Source: Methylotenera oryzisoli (GTDB lineage Bacteria > Pseudomonadota > Gammaproteobacteria > Burkholderiales > Methylophilaceae). From it: 64,000 nucleotides of DNA. Location of the stretch: positions 1-64,000 of the forward strand of contig CAMDTL010000004.1 of NCBI GenBank assembly GCA_945907735.1, in the 5' to 3' direction. The notes below the pieces were generated by a model. The model had not been told where the DNA came from. It did not search any database and saw only the letters and a list, made by a program, of their open reading frames with translations. Below, piece after piece: positions 18,218-26,355 of this stretch; position 1 is the stretch's first letter, and every line of letters starts with the position of its first letter. The translations under genes were made by a program, and so were the position numbers.

Positions 18218-18979
18218 TTGCCCAAAAGTAACCAGCTCACTCGAATTTATCGAATATCTCGTGTTTTAATTCATACCATTACTGGATTAACGCTGGCAAC
18301 TTTTGTGCTGCCATTTATTCACAAAAGAACCAAATTGTCATTGATTAAATGGTGGTGTGGCGGCTTGTTACGCGCCTTTAATATTAAAGTGGTCACTTTT
18401 GGAAACTTGCCAGCACCTAGCGTTAAGGGCGTGATGTTTGTGGCAAACCATATTTCTTGGTCAGATATTCATGCCTTAAATAGCTTAGTTCCATTACGTT
18501 TTATTGCGAAATCTGACATTAAAAATTGGCCGGCTTTTGGCTATTTGGTGCAAAAAGCAGATACTTTATTCATTGATAGAAATAAGCGACAAGAGGCGGG
18601 GCGTATTGTTGACATCACCGCTGCAAGCTTGATTGCTGGCGATAATTTATGTTTTTTTCCAGAAGGCACTACCACCGATGGAACTGGCTCGGAAGGCGCG
18701 CTGGTATTGCCTTTCAAAGGCAGTGTTTTACAGGCCGCAATTAGCGCACATACGCAAGTTTGGCCAGTTGCGATTAAATACGTAAATGCCGATGGCAGCA
18801 TCAATACTGCTATGGCTTATGCGGGGGGAACCACGTTGATAGCATCGATGCATCAAGTGTTGATGCAGAAAAACCCAGTGGTGGAGTTACATTTTCTGCA
18901 GCCCATTCATCCCAACGGGCAAAACAGGCGTGATTTAACGCAAACTTCGTATGATGCCATTCTGGCTAAATTGACTTGA
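18218..18979 (+). CDS. olsA: Lyso-ornithine lipid O-acyltransferase OlsA (PlsC family)
   Basis: Second step of ornithine-lipid synthesis, O-acylating lyso-ornithine lipid; the family also includes 1-acylglycerol-3-phosphate acyltransferases, so an additional phospholipid role is possible. It has 253 residues: an N-terminal membrane segment (about 13-35), the catalytic NHISWSDIH (HxxxxD motif), and the acceptor-binding FFPEGTTTDG. The start is TTG at 18218, one base after the olsB stop; no ATG fits. Its 3' end overlaps the convergent apaH by 14 bases. Confidence 0.85.
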   Translation: MPKSNQLTRIYRISRVLIHTITGLTLATFVLPFIHKRTKLSLIKWWCGGLLRAFNIKVVTFGNLPAPSVKGVMFVANHISWSDIHALNSLVPLRFIAKSDIKNWPAFGYLVQKADTLFIDRNKRQEAGRIVDITAASLIAGDNLCFFPEGTTTDGTGSEGALVLPFKGSVLQAAISAHTQVWPVAIKYVNADGSINTAMAYAGGTTLIASMHQVLMQKNPVVELHFLQPIHPNGQNRRDLTQTSYDAILAKLT

Positions 18980-19793
18980 TAACGCTGTCTCTCGTATCGT
19001 GATTCACTTGCGTAATTGCTTGCGTTTCTAAACACATTGCCGTCAATTGCCCGCCCCACAAGCAGCCAGTATCTAATGCAAATATATTTGCTCGCTGCCG
19101 CAACCCCAACGCGGACCAATGGCCGCAGATAATATTTGTATCTCGAGATTGTCTGGCAGGCGCATCAAACCAAGCCGTGTAGCCAACTGGAATATCTTGC
19201 AATTCGCCTTTAAATTCGAACTCCATTTCGCCTGCCAAGCCACAAATACGCATACGCGTCATAGCGTTGGTAATGGCGCGCAATCTGTCCATTCCCATCA
19301 AATGGTCATTCCAAGCATTAGGCTTATTACCATACATATTGCGTAAAAAATATAAATAATTATCGCCCTGCAAGGCGCATTCCACCTCGTTTGCATAGCA
19401 CATGGCTTTTTCAATCGTCCACTGCGAAAACAGCCCTGCGTGTATCATGACGTATTCATTTTCAATATGCAGCAACGATTGATGTCGTAACCATTCAAAT
19501 AAAACATGACTGTCAGACGCCTGCATACTAGCCTGCAGGGTATCATATTTATGCGCGGATTTTACTTGATGCACCACTGCAAGCGCGTGTAAATCGTGAT
19601 TTCCCAGTACAATTTTCAAAGACTCTTGATGCTGAAAACACCAACGCAATACTTCTAGCGAGCCACTACCGCGATTGATTAAATCACCCACCAGCCACAA
19701 TTTATCTTGGCGAGGATCAAACTGTAGGCGCGCCAATAATGCCGTAAAGGCATGATAACAGCCTTGAATATCGCCTATCGCGTAAGTTGCCAT
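18966..19793 (-). CDS. apaH: Symmetrical bis(5'-nucleosyl)-tetraphosphatase ApaH
   Basis: Hydrolyses Ap4A to two ADP, limiting alarmone and NpnN-capped RNA levels. Its 275 residues match the family. The metallophosphoesterase signature is complete: GDIQGC near the N terminus (residues 7-12), GDLINRGSGSLEVLRW, GNHDLHALAV, and HAGLFSQW. It lacks the usual neighbours ksgA and apaG. It is convergent with olsA, overlapping by 14 bases, and has a short upstream region ending at a terminator for the preceding cytochrome gene. Confidence 0.96.
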   Translation of the reverse strand: MATYAIGDIQGCYHAFTALLARLQFDPRQDKLWLVGDLINRGSGSLEVLRWCFQHQESLKIVLGNHDLHALAVVHQVKSAHKYDTLQASMQASDSHVLFEWLRHQSLLHIENEYVMIHAGLFSQWTIEKAMCYANEVECALQGDNYLYFLRNMYGNKPNAWNDHLMGMDRLRAITNAMTRMRICGLAGEMEFEFKGELQDIPVGYTAWFDAPARQSRDTNIICGHWSALGLRQRANIFALDTGCLWGGQLTAMCLETQAITQVNHDTRDSVIKSI

Positions 19794-19828
19794 AGTGTAT
19801 ATTTTAGCTTAACAAACCATCAGCCCAC

Positions 19829-19863
19829 AAAAAAGCCGCTTTAAATATTAAGCGGCTTTTTCG
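19829..19863. terminator. Bidirectional-type terminator between cytochrome c5 and apaH
   Basis: GCCGCTT and AAGCGGC form a perfect stem around an AT-rich loop (about 19834-19856), flanked by an A run on the left and a T run on the right. It ends transcription of the minus-strand cytochrome c5 gene and could work from either side. Confidence 0.8.
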
Positions 19864-19875
19864 CATCGCTAATCA

Positions 19876-20358
19876 TTACTTTTTAGCTAAACTTGCAGGA
19901 TCAAAATTTGCACCTGATTGATTCGCCATCTCCGCCACCGCCGCCGCAATTTCACCATCGGTTAAAGCCGGATTACCGCCTTTAGCTGGCATGGTACGAA
20001 TGCCCTCAATCGCGTTCTTAACAAGCGTTTCATAGCCTAGCGCAATGCGCGGCTGCCATTGGGCAGCATCGCCAATTTTTGGTGAATTCATCAAACCTGT
20101 AGCATGGCACATGGCACAGCCGCCTTTTACGACATCCGCGCCGCTCTTTTCTACTTGCGCTTCGCTTGCGGGCGCCACTTCAGCGACTGCAACAGGCTTA
20201 ATATTTTCTTCCACCGATGCAACCACTGGCACTACGTCTTCACCCGCTGGCTTGCCCATAAAAAGTGCTACCAATAAAGCAAATACCAAAATAAGACCAA
20301 TAATAATAACCATTGGCTGCAAAGTGCTCGGGCTTGAATGTTCGTCGTAATTACTCAT
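19876..20358 (-). CDS. Membrane-anchored cytochrome c5-type protein
   Basis: A 160-residue class I cytochrome c. It has an N-terminal membrane anchor (about residues 16-33, MVIIIGLILVFALLVALFM), a Pro/Ala/Val/Glu-rich linker (about 38-70), and a c5-type heme domain with CAMCH (C-x-x-C-H) and a distal Met in TMPAKGGNPALTDGEI. It probably carries electrons to a terminal oxidase in the periplasm, consistent with the oxidase assembly genes downstream of tRNA-Arg. A terminator follows the gene. Confidence 0.9.
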   Translation of the reverse strand: MSNYDEHSSPSTLQPMVIIIGLILVFALLVALFMGKPAGEDVVPVVASVEENIKPVAVAEVAPASEAQVEKSGADVVKGGCAMCHATGLMNSPKIGDAAQWQPRIALGYETLVKNAIEGIRTMPAKGGNPALTDGEIAAAVAEMANQSGANFDPASLAKK

Positions 20359-20447
20359 GGCGTTGCTCCTAAAACGTTAAAATTAACAATATCTGAAACC
20401 CAAAACAACGTAAATCATCACTGCTTTGTTATAATGCGCCAACAATT

Positions 20448-20524
20448 GCGCCCGTAGCTCAGCTGGATAGAGTGTTGGTTTCCGAAGCCAAAGGTCGTGG
20501 GTTCGACTCCCGCCGGGCGCGCCA
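20448..20524 (+). tRNA. tRNA-Arg(CCG)
   Basis: 77 nt including encoded CCA. Acceptor GCGCCCG pairs with CGGGCGC; D-arm GCTCAGCTGGATAGAGT; anticodon loop TTCCGAA gives CCG; T-arm GTGGG TTCGACT CCCGC; discriminator G. A TATAAT box lies at 20430-20435. It is a complete gene, distinct from the tRNA-Arg(ACG) half at 550. Confidence 0.97.
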
Positions 20525-20534
20525 AATTGCTGTA

Positions 20535-21440
20535 TTACAGCCTAAATAGCCAGTAGTGATCCACCAATAAAGCGGCAAATAATAGCGTTAAATACAAAAT
20601 GGAGAATTTAAACATGCTACGCGCCAAATCATCAGAATATTTACGGTATAAACCTATCGCATAGGCCATAAACACGCCATCTAGCAACAACGCGCAGCCC
20701 AAATAAATAAATCCACTCATGCGCATGGCAAACGGGAATAAGGTTACTGCGATGAGAATAATGGTGTAGAGCAGAATCTGCAAGCGGGTATATTCCTCAC
20801 CATGCGTCACTGGTAACATCGGCAAGCCAGATTTAGCATACTCTTCACGACGATACAGCGCTAATGCCCAAAAGTGAGGTGGCGTCCAAGCAAAAATGAT
20901 GAGCACCAAAATCCACGCTTCAGGAGAAACTGTTCCCGTTACAGCAGCCCAACCCAGCACGGGCGGCATGGCACCCGATAAACCACCGATGACGATATTA
21001 AGCGGGGTAGCGGGCTTTAAAAAAATCGTGTAGATCACTGCATAACCCACAAACGTGGCAAGCGTGAGCCACATGGTGAGTGGATTAACCAAGAAATACA
21101 AAATAGCCAAGCCAATACTCGCCATGATGGTTGCAAATATGAAGGTTTGTTTAGAGGTCACTTGGCCAGTAGGCAATGGACGTCCACGGGTACGCGCCAT
21201 TTTTGCGTCAATTGCTTGCTCGACCAAGCAGTTAAATGCCGCAGCTGCGCCAGAAGCCATGCCAATTCCGATAGTGGCCGCCACAAGAATATCCAATGGC
21301 ACCATATTGGGTGTGGCGAGAAACATGCCTATCATCGCCGTAAACACGATTAAGGTAGTGACGCGCGGCTTACACAGGGCTAGGAAGTTTTGAAAACTTG
21401 ACATGGCATTTGGTAAATTAATTTCAGAAACAGTGCTCAT
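20535..21440 (-). CDS. ctaB: Protoheme IX farnesyltransferase (heme O synthase)
   Basis: Adds a farnesyl group to heme B to make heme O, the precursor of heme A for the aa3 oxidase encoded downstream. It has 301 residues and about nine hydrophobic helices. The UbiA-type prenyl-diphosphate sites are visible: '[21 protein letters not shown]' contains the DxxMxRT motif, and the second Asp-rich loop is in '[18 protein letters not shown]'. It follows ctaA by 27 bases on the minus strand. The name cyoE is equivalent; ctaB is chosen for the aa3 context. Confidence 0.95.
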   Translation of the reverse strand: MSTVSEINLPNAMSSFQNFLALCKPRVTTLIVFTAMIGMFLATPNMVPLDILVAATIGIGMASGAAAAFNCLVEQAIDAKMARTRGRPLPTGQVTSKQTFIFATIMASIGLAILYFLVNPLTMWLTLATFVGYAVIYTIFLKPATPLNIVIGGLSGAMPPVLGWAAVTGTVSPEAWILVLIIFAWTPPHFWALALYRREEYAKSGLPMLPVTHGEEYTRLQILLYTIILIAVTLFPFAMRMSGFIYLGCALLLDGVFMAYAIGLYRKYSDDLARSMFKFSILYLTLLFAALLVDHYWLFRL

Positions 21441-21467
21441 TCAATCTCTATTAGTAAAAATTACTCT

Positions 21468-22454
21468 TTAATATTTCAATTCCGTTACTTTAGAATTGAG
21501 TACAACTACGGCAATGAGTAATAATGCTGCGCCCATATTATGCCCTACTGCTAGCACAAGTGGAAGATGTAACAGCAAATTCGCCACGCCTAAAGCGATT
21601 TGTACGACGAGCAGACCGAGCATGAGAAACGCTAATCTTTTGAGGTGTGGCTGGTTAATTAAGCGCAAACCAAGCCAACTCAAGTAAATAAAGGTCAGCA
21701 ACGCGCCTACACGGTGCGTCCATTGTATGGCGGTGTATGCAGCTAGAGGCAATGCTTTACCATCCGCGCCCTGCCCCAACTCGCGTAGCCAATGGAATGC
21801 GTTGGTAAAATCCATCTCTGGATACCAAGCGCCATGGCAGGTGGGGAAATCCGTACAGGCAAGCGCTGCGTAGTTAGTGCTGGTCCAGCCCCCTAGAAAA
21901 ATCTGCGCAAATAAAATCACCAAGGCGCCACGCACCCAAAATCGCAGCATGTCTGATTGTAAATATCTAATCGATGCCAAACCCCAATGGCGATGGGCTA
22001 TCCAAGCCAATAATGCTAACGTGCTCATACCGCCAATCAAGTGCGCGGTGACTACCGCAGGTTTAAGTAGCAATGTCACTGTCCACATACCAAGTGCCGC
22101 CTGAAACACAATTAAAACGAGCAAAAACGTTGGTAACCACGGAGAGACTTTTATTTCTTTGCGAGCGCGCCAAGCCATGACAAAAATCGCCAGCACCAAC
22201 AATCCCAGCGCGCCTGCTAAATAACGGTGTATCATTTCTTTCCAAGCTTTGGCATGCTCGACAGGTGAGTCGGGATAAGCCGTTTGCGCATGTTGTAGCG
22301 CACTCTCGCTTTGCGGCACAGTAAGCGCGCCGTAACAACCTGGCCAGTCTGGGCAACCTAAACCAGCATCAGACAAGCGCACATAAGCGCCTAATACCAC
22401 TACACATAAAGCCAATAGCGTGGCCACCAACACCAGTTTATTAAATATACGCAT
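21468..22454 (-). CDS. ctaA: Heme A synthase (COX15/CtaA)
   Basis: Oxidises the heme O methyl group to formyl, giving heme A. About 328 residues from the ATG at 22454; a GTG-initiated frame from 22472 is possible but overlaps the upstream gene. It has eight hydrophobic helices and the heme-ligand histidines in 'EMIHRYLAGALG' and 'QWTHRVGALLTF', plus the Cys pair 'GLGCPDWPGCYG' and a second CTDFPTCHG loop typical of proteobacterial CtaA. It sits between the SCO-like and ctaB genes. Confidence 0.94.
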   Translation of the reverse strand: MRIFNKLVLVATLLALCVVVLGAYVRLSDAGLGCPDWPGCYGALTVPQSESALQHAQTAYPDSPVEHAKAWKEMIHRYLAGALGLLVLAIFVMAWRARKEIKVSPWLPTFLLVLIVFQAALGMWTVTLLLKPAVVTAHLIGGMSTLALLAWIAHRHWGLASIRYLQSDMLRFWVRGALVILFAQIFLGGWTSTNYAALACTDFPTCHGAWYPEMDFTNAFHWLRELGQGADGKALPLAAYTAIQWTHRVGALLTFIYLSWLGLRLINQPHLKRLAFLMLGLLVVQIALGVANLLLHLPLVLAVGHNMGAALLLIAVVVLNSKVTELKY

Positions 22455-22459
22455 ACTTT

Positions 22460-23068
22460 CTAGCCTGCCCACGAGTTTTTAAGTAAGCGCTTTAAATCAC
22501 TAAAAAGACCTTTCGGAGCCATGTTTTCTGGGTAACTCATCATCAAATTTCCTAGTGGATCTACCAAATAAACTTGGCCGCCAGCAATATTAAATTTAGC
22601 GGCGAATTCAGTTGTTTCTACATCCGTACCTACAAGAATCATTAAGTCTGGATGCTGTTTTTGTAGTGCTTTAACGGTTTCACCTTTTACATCCGCTGGC
22701 ATCAATAAAACGCGCTGTACACGATGCTTATCTTTATTGAGCGAGATATGTACTTGTCTTAATAAATGCACTTGCGCTTGACAGGATTCAGCGCAGCCAG
22801 TGGAATCCATCATGACAATGCTCCATATTTTAAGCCATTGCTGCGCAGTGAATTCTTTGCCTTGCACATCACGTAAAACTGGAAACTCCAAGGCTTGTGG
22901 TGGTTGTACTAACGTGCCATAACTCTGACCGCTAGGTTTTAAATTCAATAGATGCAAGGTCGCCGCCACAGTAAATGGCAATACAAAGATAACTGCCAAA
23001 ATGAGCAGTATTTTTCTGCCGCTAGTTTTGTTAGGCGGTGTTGGTGTGTTGCTTATTTCTGACATCAT
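22460..23068 (-). CDS. SCO-like thioredoxin-fold cytochrome oxidase assembly protein
   Basis: A 202-residue membrane-anchored protein (helix about residues 19-41) with a thioredoxin-type domain. It has a CxxxC pair, STGCAESCQAQ, the spacing used by SCO proteins to bind copper, and 'VYLVDPLGNLMMSYP' near the C terminus as in that fold. The motif lacks the Pro that normally follows (CxxxCP), and a conserved SCO His is not evident, so copper binding is uncertain. It begins directly after the SURF1 stop (TAA-ATG) and precedes ctaA by five bases, so it belongs to the oxidase assembly operon. Confidence 0.8.
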   Translation of the reverse strand: MMSEISNTPTPPNKTSGRKILLILAVIFVLPFTVAATLHLLNLKPSGQSYGTLVQPPQALEFPVLRDVQGKEFTAQQWLKIWSIVMMDSTGCAESCQAQVHLLRQVHISLNKDKHRVQRVLLMPADVKGETVKALQKQHPDLMILVGTDVETTEFAAKFNIAGGQVYLVDPLGNLMMSYPENMAPKGLFSDLKRLLKNSWAG

Positions 23069-23803
23069 TTAAGTCCTTACTTTCTTCACATTCAATACAA
23101 TATAAATCACCAACAGCGTCAGTGCGAAGCCAAACCACTGATAAGCGTAACCTAAATGCATAGAAACTCGCTCACCTGGCGGGAGCCAATTTCTTACAAA
23201 ACCACCTGCATCACTTTTAGTATCTAGGCGCACCACAAAAGGCTGTACGGCAAACGGCACCGATTTGACGTAGCGCGCCATGTCCAAATTTTGCCAAACC
23301 TGCTGCCACTTTCCATCGGCTGGTAGTGGCGCCTCTAAAGTAAAAAACTTTTTTGATGGCCATGCAATATCGCCTTCAATTTCTTGCCTGCCCTGTGGGG
23401 AAATAACCACAGGCACCTTATGCTGCGCCGACCCCAAGCGATTTTCGGCAACAGGAACCCAGCCTCTATTCACTAACACTTGCAAGTTGCTACCTTCCAC
23501 CTGGATAGGCGTCAGCACATGGTAGCCCGCAACGGTATTTTCTACCTGATTATCCAGCAACACTTGATAGCCCGTGTTGTAGGTGCCAGCAAACTTAACG
23601 CGCCGATAACGCCAACTTTCCAAGTCCGTTATTTTATCAGGAAGCGCTACCGCAGGCTCACTTAGGCGCACGCTTAATTGCGTTTGCAACGCCTGCTTAG
23701 CTTCCGCTTTATTGTATTGCCACAACCCAGCTTTGATGCAAAGCGCCATCACAGCTAGTGTTGCCAGCGTCATCCATATATTTGGGCGAAACGTGTATTT
23801 CAC
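23069..23803 (-). CDS. SURF1 family cytochrome c oxidase assembly protein
   Basis: A 244-residue protein with two terminal membrane helices (about 11-28 and 215-236) and a periplasmic domain, the SURF1 architecture. Family motifs: 'GLWQYNKAEAKQAL' after the first helix, 'GYHVLTPIQVEGSNLQVLVNRGWVP', and the C-terminal 'HLGYAYQWFGFALTLLVIYI'. SURF1 assists heme a insertion into subunit I. The stop adjoins the start of the SCO-like gene. Confidence 0.93.
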   Translation of the reverse strand: MKYTFRPNIWMTLATLAVMALCIKAGLWQYNKAEAKQALQTQLSVRLSEPAVALPDKITDLESWRYRRVKFAGTYNTGYQVLLDNQVENTVAGYHVLTPIQVEGSNLQVLVNRGWVPVAENRLGSAQHKVPVVISPQGRQEIEGDIAWPSKKFFTLEAPLPADGKWQQVWQNLDMARYVKSVPFAVQPFVVRLDTKSDAGGFVRNWLPPGERVSMHLGYAYQWFGFALTLLVIYIVLNVKKVRT

Positions 23804-23876
23804 TATTCAATCTCTCAATTGCAATATACTTCATTTAGCCGCATAATTGGCTGGCTTAATTTAATGCGGGACACCT

Positions 23877-24083
23877 ATGTTAGTAAAAATTCTCATCATT
23901 ATCATGCTACTACTTATCGCTGGTAGCTTGTTTTCTGCTTTGTTCTATTTGATGAAAGGCGAACCCACTGACCGCACAGTAAAAGCGCTTACATGGCGAA
24001 TTTCCTTATCTCTGGCGCTATTCTTGTTGTTAATGCTCGGTTTTTATACGGGTATTATTGGTCAGCCAAACCCACATCCCTAA
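23877..24083 (+). CDS. Twin-transmembrane protein (DUF2909)
   Basis: A 68-residue protein with two hydrophobic helices (about 3-24 and 40-60) separated by a short basic loop (MKGEPTDRTVKALTWR), matching the DUF2909 family that accompanies cytochrome oxidase assembly genes. Function is unknown. It is on the plus strand, whereas SURF1 and cox11 on either side are on the minus strand; in most relatives as I recall it is codirectional, so a local inversion is likely. A shared terminator separates it from cox11. Confidence 0.82.
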   Translation: MLVKILIIIMLLLIAGSLFSALFYLMKGEPTDRTVKALTWRISLSLALFLLLMLGFYTGIIGQPNPHP

Positions 24084-24088
24084 AATAT

Positions 24089-24120
24089 AAAAAGACGATA
24101 TAAAATTGGCATCGTCTTTT
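24089..24120. terminator. Bidirectional terminator between DUF2909 and cox11
   Basis: AAAAGACGAT and ATCGTCTTTT form a perfect 10-bp inverted repeat with an 11-nt loop; the T and A runs make it usable by both convergent genes. Confidence 0.82.
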
Positions 24121-24138
24121 CTTAAAACACCACAGAGC

Positions 24139-24741
24139 CTAATTGACCTTGATGGGAGTTTCGCCTGCTTGAGTCAAAGCAGCCTGACCGAGACTCGTCA
24201 CGCCATTATAAAACGCGTAATTTAAAGTCACAGTATTCACATCCGCAGGCAAATCTGGCTTAACATAAAACAGCACTGGCATTTTCTTGCTCTCGCCAGA
24301 TTTTAAAGTTTGTTGCTTAAAACAAAAACATTCAATTTTCTTAAAATACAGCGCGGCCAATTCTGGCGTAACACTAGGCACTGCAACGCCCAACTCACTA
24401 TCTGCACCATTATTTTTTGCCATATAACTGGTTAATGTAATCTCACCAGGATGCACGCGCAAGCTAGTTTGTGCAGGACTAAAACTCCAAGCCAAGCCTG
24501 GCATGGTATTGCCAGTAAAAATAACCGTTACCCAGCGCGTTTTGTCAATCTTCATGTGCTTATCAGATGCCGTCATTGTGCTATCCGCCCTGCCATTCAA
24601 ACCTAGCTCTTTGCACAGCAGGTCATAAAGTGGCGCGATGGCGAACGCAAACAACAAGCCTGCCAGCACTATCAAGCTTAGTTTCCAAGCTAGGCGATTA
24701 TTGGTTGCGGATAATACTGATTTTTTATCGTCTAAATTCAT
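24139..24741 (-). CDS. ctaG: Cytochrome c oxidase assembly protein CtaG/Cox11
   Basis: Delivers copper to the CuB site of subunit I. It has 200 residues: one N-terminal membrane helix (about 18-40), then an immunoglobulin-like periplasmic domain with the copper-binding CFCF motif (IECFCFKQQ) and 'MPVLFYVKPDLP'. Further conserved features are PLYDLLCKELGLNG and NNGADSELGVA. It follows the 34-residue assembly gene by 20 bases. Confidence 0.95.
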   Translation of the reverse strand: MNLDDKKSVLSATNNRLAWKLSLIVLAGLLFAFAIAPLYDLLCKELGLNGRADSTMTASDKHMKIDKTRWVTVIFTGNTMPGLAWSFSPAQTSLRVHPGEITLTSYMAKNNGADSELGVAVPSVTPELAALYFKKIECFCFKQQTLKSGESKKMPVLFYVKPDLPADVNTVTLNYAFYNGVTSLGQAALTQAGETPIKVN

Positions 24742-24761
24742 TCACTTATTGACACTTATCG

Positions 24762-24866
24762 CTATTTGTAAAAAATTGAGGCTGCGTAAAAAATCACAGC
24801 TAATATACCTATTGTCCAAGCTACTAACAAATTTTTGCGCCGCTGCTTCTTTTTATCATGTTCCAT
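24762..24866 (-). CDS. Cytochrome oxidase small assembly protein (34 aa)
   Basis: A short frame, ATG at 24866 and TAG at 24762, between DUF2244 and cox11. The product is a basic N terminus (MEHDKKKQRRK), one membrane helix (about residues 13-32) and a C-terminal FYK. A ribosome binding site (AGAGAAGATA region) precedes the ATG. Small single-helix proteins at this place next to cox11 are annotated in Betaproteobacteria as oxidase small assembly proteins. The context and the basic-then-hydrophobic pattern support it. Confidence 0.75.
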   Translation of the reverse strand: MEHDKKKQRRKNLLVAWTIGILAVIFYAASIFYK

Positions 24867-24892
24867 TTTTATCTTCTCTAATTTTTAAATCT

Positions 24893-25375
24893 TTAATTTC
24901 TAAAATACTTACCCATTCTTTTTTGCAACTGCTCGGCCAGCGATTCAAGCTGTTTTCTTGTTAAATAACGTCCCACTTCGATTTCTTTACCATGCGCAAG
25001 CAGCCCTAAACGCAGTTCTCCATTTGGGTGCTCATGCCGCACAACACTTGCCCAATAAGGATTTAATTGGTACTGGCTCACATGTTGGCCAGTACAACGC
25101 TCTACCAGCAAATGATCCCCTTCTATACTGATGCGCTCAAAATCATTCGCATGGCGGTTAACATAATAAAATGCGTAAGCTAGCGCAAAAATTTCCAGCC
25201 CCACAAATGGCAGTACCATCCAAGCACCCAACAAACTAAACCCAATGGCTATACAACAGGGTATCACCGTTAGCAACAAGACTACCCTAGTCTTGCCACT
25301 TTGCGTCAGGGAGCAATTAGGTTTAAATGTTACGCTGTAACTGGCGTAGGAGTCGGCATCCACCGCGGTCATCAT
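24893..25375 (-). CDS. DUF2244 membrane protein
   Basis: A 160-residue protein with two adjacent hydrophobic helices (about 31-70) and a C-terminal cytoplasmic domain containing 'FERISIEGDHLLVERCTGQHV' and 'GRYLTRKQLESLAEQLQKRM', as in the DUF2244 family often found near cytochrome oxidase genes. Molecular role unknown. It follows the coxC terminator and precedes the small assembly gene and cox11 on the same strand. The preferred start is either of the two leading ATG codons. Confidence 0.82.
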   Translation of the reverse strand: MMTAVDADSYASYSVTFKPNCSLTQSGKTRVVLLLTVIPCCIAIGFSLLGAWMVLPFVGLEIFALAYAFYYVNRHANDFERISIEGDHLLVERCTGQHVSQYQLNPYWASVVRHEHPNGELRLGLLAHGKEIEVGRYLTRKQLESLAEQLQKRMGKYFRN

Positions 25376-25435
25376 TCCTCCGTATAGGATTTATGACTGT
25401 TTAAGGACAAATTAATTCACAAATATCAATACTAG

Positions 25436-25471
25436 ACAAAAACAAACGCCACAAGGAAAACCTTGCGGCGC
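25436..25471 (-). terminator. Terminator after coxC
   Basis: CGCCACAAGG (25447-25456), loop AAAA, CCTTGCGGCG (25461-25470), with one mismatch. On the minus strand it is followed by a T-rich run (complement of 25436-25446). It separates coxBAC from the DUF2244-cox11 genes. Confidence 0.72.
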
Positions 25472-25491
25472 TTAGAAGAACCAACTTAAAA

Positions 25492-26322
25492 CTACAGCCA
25501 GTACACGAATATGAATAGGAACAACCAAACTACGTCCACAAAGTGCCAATACCAAGCTACCGCTTCAAAACCAAAGTGGTCGTGCGCATTAAAATGCCCT
25601 TTTAACACACGGAACAAAATGATAGACAACATAATGGCACCCATGGTGACATGTAAACCGTGGAAGCCAGTCAGCATATAAAAGGTTGCACCATAAATAC
25701 CTGTTTTAATAGTAAAGCCAGCTTCAGCGTATTCATGCATTTGCAGGTACAAGAACAACACACCTAAGGCAATAGTTAAAATTAAACCTATAGTCAGTTG
25801 CTTACGGTTATCTTTCATCAAACCCCAGTGCGCCCAAGTCAAAGTTGCACCTGAAGTTAACAATAGCAAGGTGTTAATTGCTGGCAAACCCCATGGGCCC
25901 ATTGGGGTGAATGCCTCAGTCAGGCCAGGGCCTGCCGAAGGCCAAGTAGCTGCAAAACCAGGCCAAAGCAGTTGTGCATCCGCAAGCCAAGGAAGAGATA
26001 CACTGCGTGTATAAAACAATGCGCCAAAGAAGCCAAAGAAGAACATCACTTCAGAGAAAATAAACCAGCCCATGCCCCAGCGGAATGATTTATCCACTTG
26101 CTGGTTATAAAGCTTGCCGACACTTTCGCCAATCACTTCTTTAAACCAGCCAAACAACAAATAAGCTAAGGCTAATCCACCCGCAATCATTAACGGTGTA
26201 CCCATGGCTATTTTATTTAACACCATAGTGAACCCACCAGCCAATAGAAACAAGGATATTGAAGCTATTAGCGGCCAAAATGATGGGCCTGGTAAGTAAT
26301 AATTTTTTGTATTCTGACTCAT
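25492..26322 (-). CDS. coxC: Cytochrome c oxidase subunit III
   Basis: Core subunit of the aa3-type oxidase in the inner membrane. From the ATG at 26322 it has 276 residues; a GGGAG ribosome binding site lies six bases before it, so an upstream in-frame start at 26355 is less likely. It has seven hydrophobic helices and the subunit III motifs WGMGWFIFSEVMFFFGFFGAL (FSEVMFF), 'GFHGLHVTMGAIML', and 'GFEAVAWYWHFVDVVWLFLF'. It lies 33 bases downstream of coxA and is followed by a terminator. Confidence 0.97.
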   Translation of the reverse strand: MSQNTKNYYLPGPSFWPLIASISLFLLAGGFTMVLNKIAMGTPLMIAGGLALAYLLFGWFKEVIGESVGKLYNQQVDKSFRWGMGWFIFSEVMFFFGFFGALFYTRSVSLPWLADAQLLWPGFAATWPSAGPGLTEAFTPMGPWGLPAINTLLLLTSGATLTWAHWGLMKDNRKQLTIGLILTIALGVLFLYLQMHEYAEAGFTIKTGIYGATFYMLTGFHGLHVTMGAIMLSIILFRVLKGHFNAHDHFGFEAVAWYWHFVDVVWLFLFIFVYWL

Positions 26323-26355
26323 GTTTGCTCCCTGAATATTTTCTTTATCAAGCAC

